Below are positions 33,159-44,603 of a stretch of DNA of 64,000 nucleotides, piece after piece (positions within the stretch are counted from its first letter, which is position 1; each line of letters begins with the position of its first letter). The stretch comes from Xenorhabdus indica (GTDB taxonomy: Bacteria; Pseudomonadota; Gammaproteobacteria; Enterobacterales; Enterobacteriaceae), in NCBI RefSeq assembly GCF_014467235.1, contig NZ_NKHP01000015.1:50205-114204 (forward strand), in the 5' to 3' direction. The translations under genes were made by a program, and so were the position numbers. A model generated the notes under the pieces. That model searched no databases. It was not told the origin of the DNA and saw nothing but the letters and a program-made list of their open reading frames with translations.

Positions 33159-33650
33159 TCATCGCATAATTTTCTCACCACGGCTGACACCAACAATACC
33201 TGAACGTACCACTTCCACGATTTCTGCAACCTCTCGCACAGCATCAAGAAATGCATCCAGTTTTTCGCTCGTACCCACCAACTGAACGGTATACAACGTT
33301 GAAGTGACATCAACGATCTGCCCGCGAAAGATATCTGTGCTACGTTTGATTTCTTCACGGCCATATCCACTGGCCTGTAACTTCGCCAGCATAATTTCAC
33401 GTTCAACATGAGCACCGGCAGTTAACTCATTGACCCGTAGAACATCCACCAGCTTATGTAATTGTTTTTCAATCTGCTCTAATACCTTAGCATCGCCTTT
33501 GGTTTGAATAGTCATACGTGACAAAGTTGGGTCTTCCGTTGGTGCCACTGTCAGACTTTCAATATTATAGCCACGTTGGGAAAACAGCCCGACCACACGA
33601 GACAATGCGCCCGATTCGTTTTCAAGTAATACAGACAAAATCCGGCGCAT
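33159..33650 (-). CDS. ilvH: IlvH, acetolactate synthase III small subunit
   Basis: Regulatory ACT-domain subunit that gives valine feedback inhibition to IlvI. 163 residues, the E. coli length, from the ATG at 33650 ([19 protein letters not shown]), two bases after the ilvI stop. A start ten codons upstream lies inside ilvI and is rejected. The glycines and Asn of the Val site ([14 protein letters not shown]) are present. Confidence 0.97.
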   Translation of the reverse strand: MRRILSVLLENESGALSRVVGLFSQRGYNIESLTVAPTEDPTLSRMTIQTKGDAKVLEQIEKQLHKLVDVLRVNELTAGAHVEREIMLAKLQASGYGREEIKRSTDIFRGQIVDVTSTLYTVQLVGTSEKLDAFLDAVREVAEIVEVVRSGIVGVSRGEKIMR

Positions 33651-33652
33651 GA

Positions 33653-35380
33653 TCAGGTCCTCTCTGTTTTGCTTAACCACATCTCATCCATTGCTCCACC
33701 CCGGATCTGCATTGGATAAACGTGTTCTGTTTCATCAACGGTAACATCAACAAAAACCAGACGCTGGTTTTCAGTCACTTCACGCAAAGCCTGAGTCAGT
33801 TTACTTTCCAGTTCATCATACGTTCGGATAGATACACCAATGTGACCATAAGCCTCTGCTAATTTGACGAAATCAGGTAGTGACTCCATATAGGATTGAG
33901 AGTGGCGACCGGCATAAATTATATCCTGCCACTGTTTCACCATCCCTAAAAAACGGTTGTTTAAGTTCAGTACCAGCACCGGCAAACCATACTGTAATGC
34001 AGTGGACAGTTCCTGAATATTCATCTGAATACTGCCATCTCCTGTCACACATACTACGGTCGCTTCCGGTTTCGCCAGCTTAACCCCCAGTGCTGCCGGC
34101 AAACCAAATCCCATGGTGCCTAAGCCACCGGAGTTAATCCAGTGTCTTGGCTCATCAAATGGATAATGCAGTGCGGCGAACATCTGATGCTGGCCGACAT
34201 CTGATGCGAGATAGGCTTTTCCTTCGGTCAGGCGATAGAGGGTTTCAATCACCGCCTGCGGTTTTATTTTCGGACGGGTGCGATCATAATCAAGGCACTT
34301 GCGGCTACGCCACTGTTCAATGGAAAGCCACCAATCTTTTATGGCATCCGGGTCTTGTGTATCTTCCGTTGTATCCAACAACTCCAGCATTTGACCAAGT
34401 ACCTGTCTGGCATCACCCACAATCGGAATATCAGCCGTTACAGTTTTGGAAATTGATGTTGGATCGATATCAATGTGTAATACCGTCGCTTTCGGGCAAT
34501 ATTTAGCAAGATTATTGGTAGTACGATCATCAAAACGCACCCCCACAGCAAAAATAACATCAGAATTGTGCATTGCTTTGTTGGCTTCAAACGTGCCATG
34601 CATTCCCAACATTCCCAGACTCTGCCGGTGAGTCGCAGGAAAAGCACCAAGCCCCATCAGCGAACTGACAACAGGAAGATGAAAATGCTCTGCCAGTTTC
34701 AGCAATTGCGGTGAACACCCTGAACTGATGGCACCACCGCCCACATACAGCACTGGCTTTTTCGCATCCAGCAGTGTTTTCAGCGAACGCTTAATCTGTC
34801 CTTTATGCCCCTGTATCGTGGGGTTATAAGAACGCATACTGATTTTTTCTGGATAAACATAGGGAAATTTCAGTGCTGGATTGACAGTATCCTTAGGAAA
34901 ATCAATAACAACAGGCCCTGGCCGACCGCTTGCCGCCAGATAGAAGGCTTTCTTGATTGTACTTGGGATATCTTCTGCTTTCTTCACCAGAAAACTGTGT
35001 TTTACGATAGGACGCGAGATCCCTACCATATCACATTCTTGAAAAGCATCATTACCTATCAGAGAGCTAGGCACCTGACCAGACAGCACGACCATCGGTA
35101 CTGAATCCATATAGGCTGTTGCAATTCCCGTGATAGCGTTGGTTGCTCCTGGTCCTGAAGTGACTAATACAACCCCTGTTTTTCCCGTTGAACGAGTATA
35201 TCCATCTGCCATATGAACAGCTCCCTGTTCATGACGAACCAGAATATGCTCTATTCCCCCAACCGTATGCAGGGCATCATAAATATCCAAAACTGCCCCA
35301 CCCGGATAACCGAATACATGTTCAACGCCCTGATCGATTAACGATCTGACGACCATTTCGGCTCCTGACAACATCTCCAT
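33653..35380 (-). CDS. ilvI: IlvI, acetolactate synthase III large subunit
   Basis: Thiamine diphosphate enzyme that condenses pyruvate with pyruvate or 2-oxobutyrate, the first common step to Val, Leu and Ile. 575 residues, one more than E. coli. The catalytic Glu is E51 ([13 protein letters not shown]). The ThDP-binding motif [12 protein letters not shown]...NLNN is near residue 435. ggagg stands eight bases before the ATG. The first gene of ilvIH, expected to be under Lrp control as in E. coli. Confidence 0.97.
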   Translation of the reverse strand: MEMLSGAEMVVRSLIDQGVEHVFGYPGGAVLDIYDALHTVGGIEHILVRHEQGAVHMADGYTRSTGKTGVVLVTSGPGATNAITGIATAYMDSVPMVVLSGQVPSSLIGNDAFQECDMVGISRPIVKHSFLVKKAEDIPSTIKKAFYLAASGRPGPVVIDFPKDTVNPALKFPYVYPEKISMRSYNPTIQGHKGQIKRSLKTLLDAKKPVLYVGGGAISSGCSPQLLKLAEHFHLPVVSSLMGLGAFPATHRQSLGMLGMHGTFEANKAMHNSDVIFAVGVRFDDRTTNNLAKYCPKATVLHIDIDPTSISKTVTADIPIVGDARQVLGQMLELLDTTEDTQDPDAIKDWWLSIEQWRSRKCLDYDRTRPKIKPQAVIETLYRLTEGKAYLASDVGQHQMFAALHYPFDEPRHWINSGGLGTMGFGLPAALGVKLAKPEATVVCVTGDGSIQMNIQELSTALQYGLPVLVLNLNNRFLGMVKQWQDIIYAGRHSQSYMESLPDFVKLAEAYGHIGVSIRTYDELESKLTQALREVTENQRLVFVDVTVDETEHVYPMQIRGGAMDEMWLSKTERT

Positions 35381-35683
35381 CGAGTTTGCCTCCAGGCTCT
35401 GTTTGCAAGTTAATGTCAGAACTTCATAAGGCCATCATAAGAAACAACCTTACTTATTCCATTTCTTATTTATATAAAATGAATATGTAATAAGCGTACT
35501 TAATCATGTTCATTTCATGAATACATTGAACCATTAACATAACGTTAGATACCAAGGTTATCAAACATCAATTCACATACTAAAAACATTTTTTTAATAA
35601 AGATATTGGCATTGAGCTAATTTGAACCAGAAACTACCGTGTTTTTATGCTTTATTTTCAATAATCTTTTTTGTCATTTCTTT
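35381..35683. other. ilvIH upstream region
   Basis: 303 bp, AT-rich, between the start of ilvI and the stop of the acyl-CoA ligase gene. It should hold the ilvIH promoter and, by analogy with E. coli, Lrp sites. I could not pick a convincing -35/-10 pair. No gene seen. Confidence 0.5.
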
Positions 35684-37486
35684 TCAATCCCGATACATAG
35701 ATTCAATTTCACTCTGATAATGCTGTGAGATTACTTTGCGCCGCAATTTTAGTGTTGGCGTTAATTCACCTTTTTCCATGGAAAAAGCCTCTGGCAACAG
35801 AGTAAAACGTTTCACCTGGTGGAACTTCGCAATATTTTTTTGTAATTCTTTCAGGCGTTGTTCAAATAACTCGATAACCTGATGATTACGCAGTAACTCA
35901 AAACGACTGTGATAATGGAGATTAATGGATTTTGCATAATCCTCCAGCGCTTCATAGCTAGGTACAATCAGTGCAGAAACAAACTGACGGGTATCAGCAA
36001 TAACAGCAATATGTTCAATAAAACGATCCTGACCTAACGTCCCCTCAATCAATTGTGGAGCAATATACTTTCCTGTTGATGTTTTCATTAAATCTTTCAG
36101 GCGTTCTGTAATGAACAAATTGCCTTTATCATCTATCCCTCCTGCATCTCCGGTGCGCAACCAACCATCTTCGGTGAAGGCATGAACAGTGTCTTCCGGC
36201 CGGTTAAAATATCCCTTCATCACGATTGGGCCACGAACCTGAATTTCTCCCTCAGTACTAATACGAACATCGATTCCGGGTAATGGACTACCAATCGAAC
36301 CTAACAGATAATTTTTTTCTTCCCAACAGGAAACGGTGGCACAAGTTTCTGTCATACCATAGCCATACTTGATATTGAGTCCAACAGACAAGAAGAAACG
36401 CATAATGGAATCGTCAAGGCGTGCTCCCGCGACTGGCAGAAAACGGATCCGGCCTCCCAATATTTGGCGAAGTTTGTCCAATACCAACCGATCTGCCAGT
36501 TTTTCGCCACATAAAGAGAACGGACACCCTTTCTTACTGTTTAATTGACGTAACCAACGACTTTCACCCCGTTTGATTGCCCAGTGAAAAATCATTCTGC
36601 GCCAAAACGGCGCACGGGAAACTTTTTCAAGGATTGCGCTATACACTTTTTCATAAAAACGCGGGACAGAGCACATCACTGTCGGTCGCACATCAACCAT
36701 CGCTTCACGCACAAAATTTGTGTCAGTCAGATAAACATTCAAAGCGCCTGTATGCATGACGTAATAACTCCATGCACGCTCAAAAATATGAGATAACGGC
36801 AGAAAGCTCAGAGATACATCCTGCTCAGTCAGCGTCAATCGCTGGTCATGCAGATAAAGTTGAGCAGCCACATTCTGGTAATCCAGCATGACACCTTTAG
36901 GCTCTCCTGTTGTGCCTGAGGTATAAATCAGAGTAAAGAGATCACGCAAATTCTGCCCTGCGATACGGTTATCAAGTTCAGATTGATATTGTGACCAATC
37001 GGTCGCAATAAATGTTGATAAATACAACGCTTGCGGACATTCCTGCAAATCAACAGATTCATCCAGTACAACCAGATGATTAAGCTGCGGACACAACGCT
37101 ATCAGAGTCACCGCAACATCATATTGTTCCTGTCCTCCAACGAATAATACCCGTACACCAGCATCATTAAGAATAAATGCAGCCTGATCACGGCTACTGG
37201 TGGAATAAAGCGGTACAGTGACAGCACGTAGCTGTAAGATAGCCAGATCTGCCAATGACCATGCCATTGAGTTATGCGCAAAAATACCGACTTTTTCCTG
37301 AATCTCCACACCAAGCGATAACAAGGATTTTGCGATAGATTTTGTTTTCCTATCGACATCCTGCCAGCTCATTTCAAACTGTTCTGATGGTGACCATTGG
37401 CGAAATGCAATCTTTTCAGGATACTTGCTGATTTGCTGCTGTAATCGCGTGATCAAGTGATAAGAGTGCAAAGAATTTGTTATCAC
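35684..37486 (-). CDS. AMP-forming long-chain acyl-CoA ligase
   Basis: Adenylate-forming enzyme, 600 residues. It has the P-loop-like motif YTSGTTGEPKGV at about residue 190, the YGMTETCATVS motif and the ADP/AMP ribose motif WLRTGDAG, then KDLMKTSTGKYIAPQ near the C terminus. This pattern fits the long-chain acyl-CoA synthetase (FAA1/FadD15) group rather than E. coli FadD. GTG start with aggaa seven bases before it. In E. coli leuO and ilvI are neighbours, so this gene is an addition between them. Substrate unknown. There is no carrier protein or synthase next to it that would suggest a secondary-metabolite role. Confidence 0.85.
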   Translation of the reverse strand: MITNSLHSYHLITRLQQQISKYPEKIAFRQWSPSEQFEMSWQDVDRKTKSIAKSLLSLGVEIQEKVGIFAHNSMAWSLADLAILQLRAVTVPLYSTSSRDQAAFILNDAGVRVLFVGGQEQYDVAVTLIALCPQLNHLVVLDESVDLQECPQALYLSTFIATDWSQYQSELDNRIAGQNLRDLFTLIYTSGTTGEPKGVMLDYQNVAAQLYLHDQRLTLTEQDVSLSFLPLSHIFERAWSYYVMHTGALNVYLTDTNFVREAMVDVRPTVMCSVPRFYEKVYSAILEKVSRAPFWRRMIFHWAIKRGESRWLRQLNSKKGCPFSLCGEKLADRLVLDKLRQILGGRIRFLPVAGARLDDSIMRFFLSVGLNIKYGYGMTETCATVSCWEEKNYLLGSIGSPLPGIDVRISTEGEIQVRGPIVMKGYFNRPEDTVHAFTEDGWLRTGDAGGIDDKGNLFITERLKDLMKTSTGKYIAPQLIEGTLGQDRFIEHIAVIADTRQFVSALIVPSYEALEDYAKSINLHYHSRFELLRNHQVIELFEQRLKELQKNIAKFHQVKRFTLLPEAFSMEKGELTPTLKLRRKVISQHYQSEIESMYRD

Positions 37487-37596
37487 AATATATTCCTGTT
37501 CTAAATCTTCGGTTCATCATATTCAGCAAAGATAACTGACTACTTTTCAGCTTACATGTGTTAGCTATTTTCGCGCAGTCTACCCATTCCTGATGA

Positions 37597-37655
37597 AAGG
37601 GGGAAGAATATTTTTAAGATCTTCTCCCCCCTGACGGGGGAAGTTTGCAGGATTT
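37597..37655 (-). promoter_or_regulatory. Overlapping G/C-rich hairpins between leuO and the ligase gene
   Basis: Three blocks, gggggaaga, tcttctcccccc and cgggggaag in plus-strand reading. The middle C-rich block can pair with either flanking G-rich block, giving two mutually exclusive hairpins in a transcript from leuO towards the ligase gene. No long U run follows. It may be a terminator for leuO or a switch. Confidence 0.5.
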
Positions 37656-37692
37656 ATCAGATAACTATAGATATGTAGAACTAAATACCACC

Positions 37693-38646
37693 TTATACCT
37701 GCTCACTAAGATCTCTTAGTAACGATTTCATCCATTGGTGCCCTTTATCTCTGTTCATAGAAGCGTGCCATATTAAATAACAAGGACAAGAAATGTTACT
37801 ATTGGACAGCGATACTGCCCGTATATTTAATTGTTTGGAATAGTGTTCAACCATCCATTTAGGCGCTATAGCAACCAAATAAGTCTGAGACACAATGTTG
37901 AGAACACTATTTAAATCTGTTCCCTGATAAGAGATCGAATCCAATAATTCACTATTTTCGTAGTAAGGTTTACTGAATGAATCAGTATTATCTAATGTCA
38001 CAATCGCATGTCTCTCCTCCAACAATTGCTGTTGATTGATACATTCACTAATTCTGGGATGTTTTTGGGAAACAGCCAGAACCAACTCGTCATTAAATAA
38101 TGGGAAATGCTGAAAATCAGGATGTTCAAATTTGGTATAACTGATAACGAATTCTATTTCTTGATATTTTAATTGCCGCTCAATATTTTCGCTAATTTGT
38201 GTTTTAATCACCACATCAATATTCGGAGAGTGTTTTTTTATTTCTCCAACAATTTGAGCAGCTAAACGGATATCAAGTGGGCTGCAAATAGAAAGATTAA
38301 ATGTTCTTGTGCTATTATCAGGATCAAACCCGGCACCGGGTAATTCATTATGCACAATCTGAAGTGCCTGCTTAAGTGGTCCGAAAAGCTGCTTTGCTCT
38401 TGCTGTTGGCTGAATTCCCCGCCCATGCCGCACAAATAACTCATCATCAAACATCGTTTTTAAGCGGGAAACTGCGTTACTGACCGCTGGCTGTGACATA
38501 CCTAATGCCTGAGCCGCGCGTGTAATATTCTGCATTTGCATAACAGCATTAAAAACAGTAAGCAAATTGAGATCTACACTACGCAATTGAACTTCACAGG
38601 GTTCTTTTCTTCCCATACCTGTAGTTACTGAGTTGTATCCAGCCAT
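37693..38646 (-). CDS. leuO: LeuO, LysR-type regulator
   Basis: LysR-family DNA-binding protein that antagonises H-NS. In Xenorhabdus and Photorhabdus it is known to affect natural-product genes. 317 residues. N-terminal winged helix-turn-helix with VDLNLLTVFNAVMQ, NITRAAQALGMSQPAVSNAVSRLK and FDDELFVRHGRGIQPT. The effector domain ends GHQWMKSLLRDL as in E. coli LeuO. The start at 38646 is uncertain: the ggag is 12 bases away, and a later ATG at 38616 is possible. Divergent from the leu operon across 870 bp. Confidence 0.95.
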   Translation of the reverse strand: MAGYNSVTTGMGRKEPCEVQLRSVDLNLLTVFNAVMQMQNITRAAQALGMSQPAVSNAVSRLKTMFDDELFVRHGRGIQPTARAKQLFGPLKQALQIVHNELPGAGFDPDNSTRTFNLSICSPLDIRLAAQIVGEIKKHSPNIDVVIKTQISENIERQLKYQEIEFVISYTKFEHPDFQHFPLFNDELVLAVSQKHPRISECINQQQLLEERHAIVTLDNTDSFSKPYYENSELLDSISYQGTDLNSVLNIVSQTYLVAIAPKWMVEHYSKQLNIRAVSLSNSNISCPCYLIWHASMNRDKGHQWMKSLLRDLSEQV

Positions 38647-39431
38647 TATTTAATTTCACTCCACTATATTTATTACAGCGTTCTCATTAAGGAATGAATA
38701 TTGGCAACTTTACCATGCAAAATTTCAACATTTTAAAAAGCCATATCAATTAATGAGAGCATTTACCCAATTAGTTATAATTTAATTGAGATTGTTCCTT
38801 GTACAAGAAATATGCATACAACATATTCTTATCTATACCCTATGAATTTCAATTCACTTTAGCGAAGTAGGTATAAAAATCAGTCGATAATAACAGGATA
38901 ACAATCATAAATGATTCAATAGTAAATGACTGTATTCCAATTACCAAACCTATGCAGGCTAAAACCAACTTTTTATATATCGCTAAAATTCATCAAGAAT
39001 AAACTGTCTATCAGAAATTAATATCTATAACCATTTTCAGAAAGTTTATTTTTATAAAAATCGCTTTCAGAAAAGCCAATGATTTACATTAATAAAAATG
39101 AAAAAATACCAACCATAAACAGCATAACTGTTTAATATTATTAATAATTTATTTTTATTGATATGTAAATTATAAATATAGTTATTATTTATATGTCTAA
39201 GAAAACCATAGTGAATATTCATTTCATCCCTGTCTCTTCAATGAACATCTGTGTAAAAACACAAACATCATATCTATTATCCATTAAGGCCGGATTTTAC
39301 TTCATATATTGATACGAAAAATAGATAAAAGCATCGCTAAAAATGTAAAAAATAGTCACTAAGGCTAAATTCAGGTCAAAAAAAGAACTATCAATGAATA
39401 TTATTTATTCTTAAGCCATTATTTATGCTGC
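38647..39431. other. AT-rich leuO/leu intergenic region
   Basis: About 785 bp, very AT-rich, with stops in all frames and several A and T tracts. This is the usual look of the H-NS/LeuO-bound region between leuO and leuABCD. I see no further gene. Confidence 0.6.
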
Positions 39432-39460
39432 TTGACATTGTTTTGCAGATAACGTATCAA
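39432..39460 (+). promoter_or_regulatory. leu operon promoter
   Basis: -35 TTGACA (39432-39437, perfect), 17-bp spacer, -10 TATCAA (39455-39460, 4 of 6). It lies about 55 bp before the leader peptide start. Confidence 0.75.
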
Positions 39461-39514
39461 TAAATATATCGAACCGATAATACTCGTTTAACAGATTTTC
39501 AAAGGTTGACTTAC

Positions 39515-39586
39515 ATGATTCACAATTCCCGTCTACTAAGCCTACTACTAATCGCCTTTAATGTGCGCGGTATGCTGGTAGACTGA
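39515..39586 (+). CDS. leuL: LeuL, leu operon leader peptide
   Basis: 23-codon leader MIHNSRLLSLLLIAFNVRGM plus LVD. It contains five CTA codons, as Leu-Leu-Ser-Leu-Leu-Leu at residues 7-12, and a later CTG. CTA is the rare leucine codon in enterics. Ribosomes short of charged tRNA-Leu stall here and prevent the attenuator at 39614-39644 from forming. E. coli LeuL has four consecutive Leu codons. The sequence outside the Leu cluster differs, as usual for leader peptides. Confidence 0.92.
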   Translation: MIHNSRLLSLLLIAFNVRGMLVD

Positions 39587-39613
39587 ATTCTAAGTTAACT
39601 TTTTACCAGAGAT

Positions 39614-39644
39614 AAAAAAACCCGCGCCGTACGCGGGTTTTTTT
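39614..39644 (+). terminator. leu attenuator
   Basis: cccgcg/cgcggg stem with a 5-nt loop, flanked by seven A and followed by seven T, 28 bp after the LeuL stop and before leuA. A textbook intrinsic terminator in the attenuation position. Confidence 0.93.
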
Positions 39645-39699
39645 ATACCGGCTCGGCGCTCTAAAACTCAACATGACAGCCAATCGACAGGAGCACCAC

Positions 39700-42440
<2,741 letters not shown>

Positions 42441-42483
42441 GCGTCAAACGCTAAACGTTAAATTTAATGAAGAAGAGCTAACA

Positions 42484-42621
42484 TTGAAAAAAGCCAGTAA
42501 GTCACCTTACTGGCTGGCGACTCTCTATGAAATTCCACTGTTGAAAAAATGTCTGAGAAATGATTTAACCAAGGAAATAGCTTTATGGAAGCAAAATAAT
42601 CTGGATGTCGAAGAATTGTGA
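42484..42621 (+). CDS. Possible 45-residue small protein
   Basis: From TTG at 42484 with gaagaagagc upstream. The peptide KKASKSPYWLATLYEIPLL continues into a charged, helix-like end (NDLTKEIALWKQNNLDVEEL). The composition looks protein-like and the frame is open further upstream into leuB, so this may also be the C-terminal scrap of a lost gene. Its first third is built over a perfect hairpin (see 42487-42515). Unknown function, doubtful start. Confidence 0.3.
   Translation: MKKASKSPYWLATLYEIPLLKKCLRNDLTKEIALWKQNNLDVEEL
42487..42515 (-). terminator. Intrinsic terminator pointing left with no gene before it
   Basis: On the minus strand the stem agccagtaag/cttactggct (10 bp, 4-nt loop) is followed by six T. 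On the plus strand there is no T run, so it does not serve leuB. No minus-strand coding gene lies to its right, which raises the possibility of a small RNA or of a lost gene. Confidence 0.6.
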
Positions 42622-42706
42622 GAAAATTGTCGATGCTCATTGATTACATCTGTAATTTCATCACTGGCTTGAGTTACAAGACCAGTGCAGTATGAGAGGA
42701 GTAAAA

Positions 42707-42766
42707 ATGAGCTCTTTTGGATGGTTTGACTTTAAATGTGCATGGTTTACACCTCCGGAAGGATAA
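42707..42766 (+). CDS. Micro-ORF, possible leader or arrest peptide
   Basis: 19 codons, [19 protein letters not shown], preceded by a very good ribosome binding site (gagaggagtaaaa). It has four Phe, two Trp and a Pro-Pro-Glu-Gly end. Clustered aromatic codons occur in aromatic amino acid leader peptides, and Pro-Pro near the end is common in stalling peptides. RNA directly after the stop can form two exclusive pairings (42769-42854). The nearest downstream gene, mutH, starts 588 bp away. I do not recognise the peptide. Confidence 0.45.
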   Translation: MSSFGWFDFKCAWFTPPEG

Positions 42767-42768
42767 TT

Positions 42769-42854
42769 CACAGAAAAAGCCAAAGTTATAAACATTTATA
42801 GTCTGACAATGATAATTTTATTCACTTTTTCTGTGGATATGTATGTGAAAAAGT
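42769..42854 (+). promoter_or_regulatory. Mutually exclusive RNA pairings after the micro-ORF
   Basis: Block A cacagaaaaag (42769-42779) is the exact reverse complement of ctttttctgtg (42825-42835). The same block B (actttttc, 42824-42831) also pairs with gaaaaagt (42847-42854). B can pair with A or C but not both. A begins two bases after the micro-ORF stop, so a ribosome held at the end would cover it. Confidence 0.45.
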
Positions 42855-43156
42855 CAGGGGTAAGACAGGTATAATTTTCTTTCACATTTTACAACGCCTT
42901 ATAAGATTAAATAAATACCTATTATTTTTCATTACGTTAATGTTTATACTCCCCTTTTTCACAACCTGTGCGATACATCACAATTTCTTGCCTCACTCTC
43001 ACTGAGCAAATATCAATCAATGGTGAATTTATCCACAGGATATGCCTTTTAGTTAAACAAAAATTGCTTATTTTTGTAGAAAACCGCCTTTGATAAGGCT
43101 GTAAATCAAACCAGTAATCCCACTTTTTACCACTTATCCCATAAATCTGTGGATAA
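42832..43156. promoter_or_regulatory. DnaA-box cluster beside mutH, DARS2-like
   Basis: Two perfect DnaA boxes in opposite orientation: ttatccaca at 43029-43037 and tgtggataa at 43148-43156. A near box, tgtggatat, lies at 42832-42840. Two sequences one base off the IHF consensus lie between (near 43010 and 43105). In E. coli the DnaA-reactivating sequence DARS2 is intergenic next to mutH, so position and content agree. There is no GATC cluster, so it is not oriC. Confidence 0.6.
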
Positions 43157-43354
43157 CATGGTGTAAGATCCTGTTTATTATCACTGGGAAGAGGTGAACA
43201 ATCATAATGAGTCTATTTTCAATACTGAAAATACACCTGAAAAAATCTTTTATATCATGCTATTATCAAGTCAATCAGCGTACTAATAAACTTATAATGA
43301 ACTTCCACAACCACATGTTCATTTTTTAAACACCATTAAATATGTCTTATAAAT

Positions 43355-44044
43355 ATGCAATTCATACCGCCGGCACCACCAGAAAACGAACAACAATTAC
43401 TCGAACGTGCTCAATCTCTGGCAGGTTTAACCCTGGGAGAGCTAGCCGCACAAGCCAATCTCCCTATACCACCTAACTTGAAACGTGATAAAGGTTGGGT
43501 AGGCATGTTGCTTGAATATTATCTGGGCGCAAATGCGGGCAGTAAACCTGAACAGGATTTCGAGCATATCGGTGTTGAATTGAAAACGATCCCAGTGGAC
43601 AGAAAAGGTACACCTCTGGAAACAACCTTTGTCTGTGTCGCACCTTTAACCGGTAACAGTGGTATCACATGGGAAAATTGCCATGTCAGACGCAAACTGT
43701 CACGTGTTCTATGGGTACCTGTTGAAGGAGAAAGAGAAATTCCCCTTTCCGAACGTCGCATTGGTTCTCCACTCCTCTGGAGCCCAAATCCGGTTGAAGA
43801 AGAACGACTAAGATGTGATTGGGAAGAATTAATGGACTTAATCGTCTTAGGTAAAGTTGAGAATATTACCGCCCGTCACGGTGAAGTACTCCAATTACGT
43901 CCGAAGGCGGCAAATAGCCGGGCATTAACAGAAGCTATTGGTGAATATGGTCAACCCATTATGACACTTCCCCGCGGTTTCTATTTAAAGAAAAGTTTTA
44001 CAGCACCATTATTGGCCCGTCATTTTTTCGTAGGATCTGATTAA
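43355..44044 (+). CDS. mutH: MutH, methyl-directed mismatch repair endonuclease
   Basis: Nicks the unmethylated strand at hemimethylated GATC after activation by MutL. 229 residues, exactly the E. coli length. The catalytic D-(X)n-E-X-K motif is visible in [30 protein letters not shown] and [15 protein letters not shown] are conserved. No clear ribosome binding site before the ATG. It is not near leu genes in E. coli, so the left flank is a rearrangement. A repeat remnant starts one base after the stop. Confidence 0.96.
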   Translation: MQFIPPAPPENEQQLLERAQSLAGLTLGELAAQANLPIPPNLKRDKGWVGMLLEYYLGANAGSKPEQDFEHIGVELKTIPVDRKGTPLETTFVCVAPLTGNSGITWENCHVRRKLSRVLWVPVEGEREIPLSERRIGSPLLWSPNPVEEERLRCDWEELMDLIVLGKVENITARHGEVLQLRPKAANSRALTEAIGEYGQPIMTLPRGFYLKKSFTAPLLARHFFVGSD

Positions 44045-44084
44045 CGCAATCAACAAAGCTGCAACCTGAAAGATGACGGGTATC
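44045..44084. repeat. Dispersed intergenic repeat, right half
   Basis: cgcaatcaacaaagctgcaa followed by cctgaaagatgacgggtatc. From memory this is the right half of a palindromic repeat spread between genes in Photorhabdus, Xenorhabdus and Yersinia. A degenerate relative may lie at about 44475-44530. Confidence 0.6.
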
Positions 44085-44603
44085 AATATTTGAGTATTAA
44101 TAGGAGAATACTTTATATAATATTTATCTCTCGTATCCTGATATTGATAAAAACCAAATAAAACATAAGATAATCTATACTGATAAAAAACCAATCTGAT
44201 AATCTCGTCAGGTATTTGAAACTATTTCTAATAAATTTACATTTGAATGAATACATATAAAAACAGAATTTTTTACTAACATAATTTTTTTGGCTATTTA
44301 GTTTTTCTTGTGGCATAGTAATCTCATTCTTTCAGCCATTACTTTTCACTACTTACTATTTATTACTAATTAGAGATTAATATTTATCTCTTATGGTTTA
44401 CTCTCTGGCTTAAGGCTACATAAATTTCAAAATACAGTACAACCACAAAGGATTCCCCTTCAGTATCTCTAATATGACTGGGGTAATTACAGCTCATGAA
44501 ACTGCAACCGGAAAAACGCAGAGTATAAAACAGTTAATCATTATACCTAATACCACTCTTCCATAATTCCGTTTTGATTTAGATTTAATATAGGAAGATT
44601 GAA
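44085..44603. other. AT-rich region upstream of the ornithine decarboxylase gene
   Basis: About 520 bp with no supported gene. I looked for the SpeFL leader peptide that controls speF in E. coli (core HRNSFDFHFF) and did not find it. A short stretch before the gene reads HNS and FDLDL in two different frames, with stops, and is not convincing. Confidence 0.5.

Noticed and set aside
42832..43156. Possible chromosomal origin because of DnaA boxes
   Set aside because: No GATC cluster, no 13-mer AT repeats and no mioC/mnmG or dnaA neighbours. A DARS2-like locus fits better.
44009..44316. Minus-strand frames of 61 and 67 codons upstream of speF
   Set aside because: No ribosome binding site, overlap with mutH and with each other, composition typical of AT-rich spacer.
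44560..44593. Possible SpeFL leader remnant before speF
   Set aside because: HNS and FDLDL fall in different frames, with stop codons between and no start codon.
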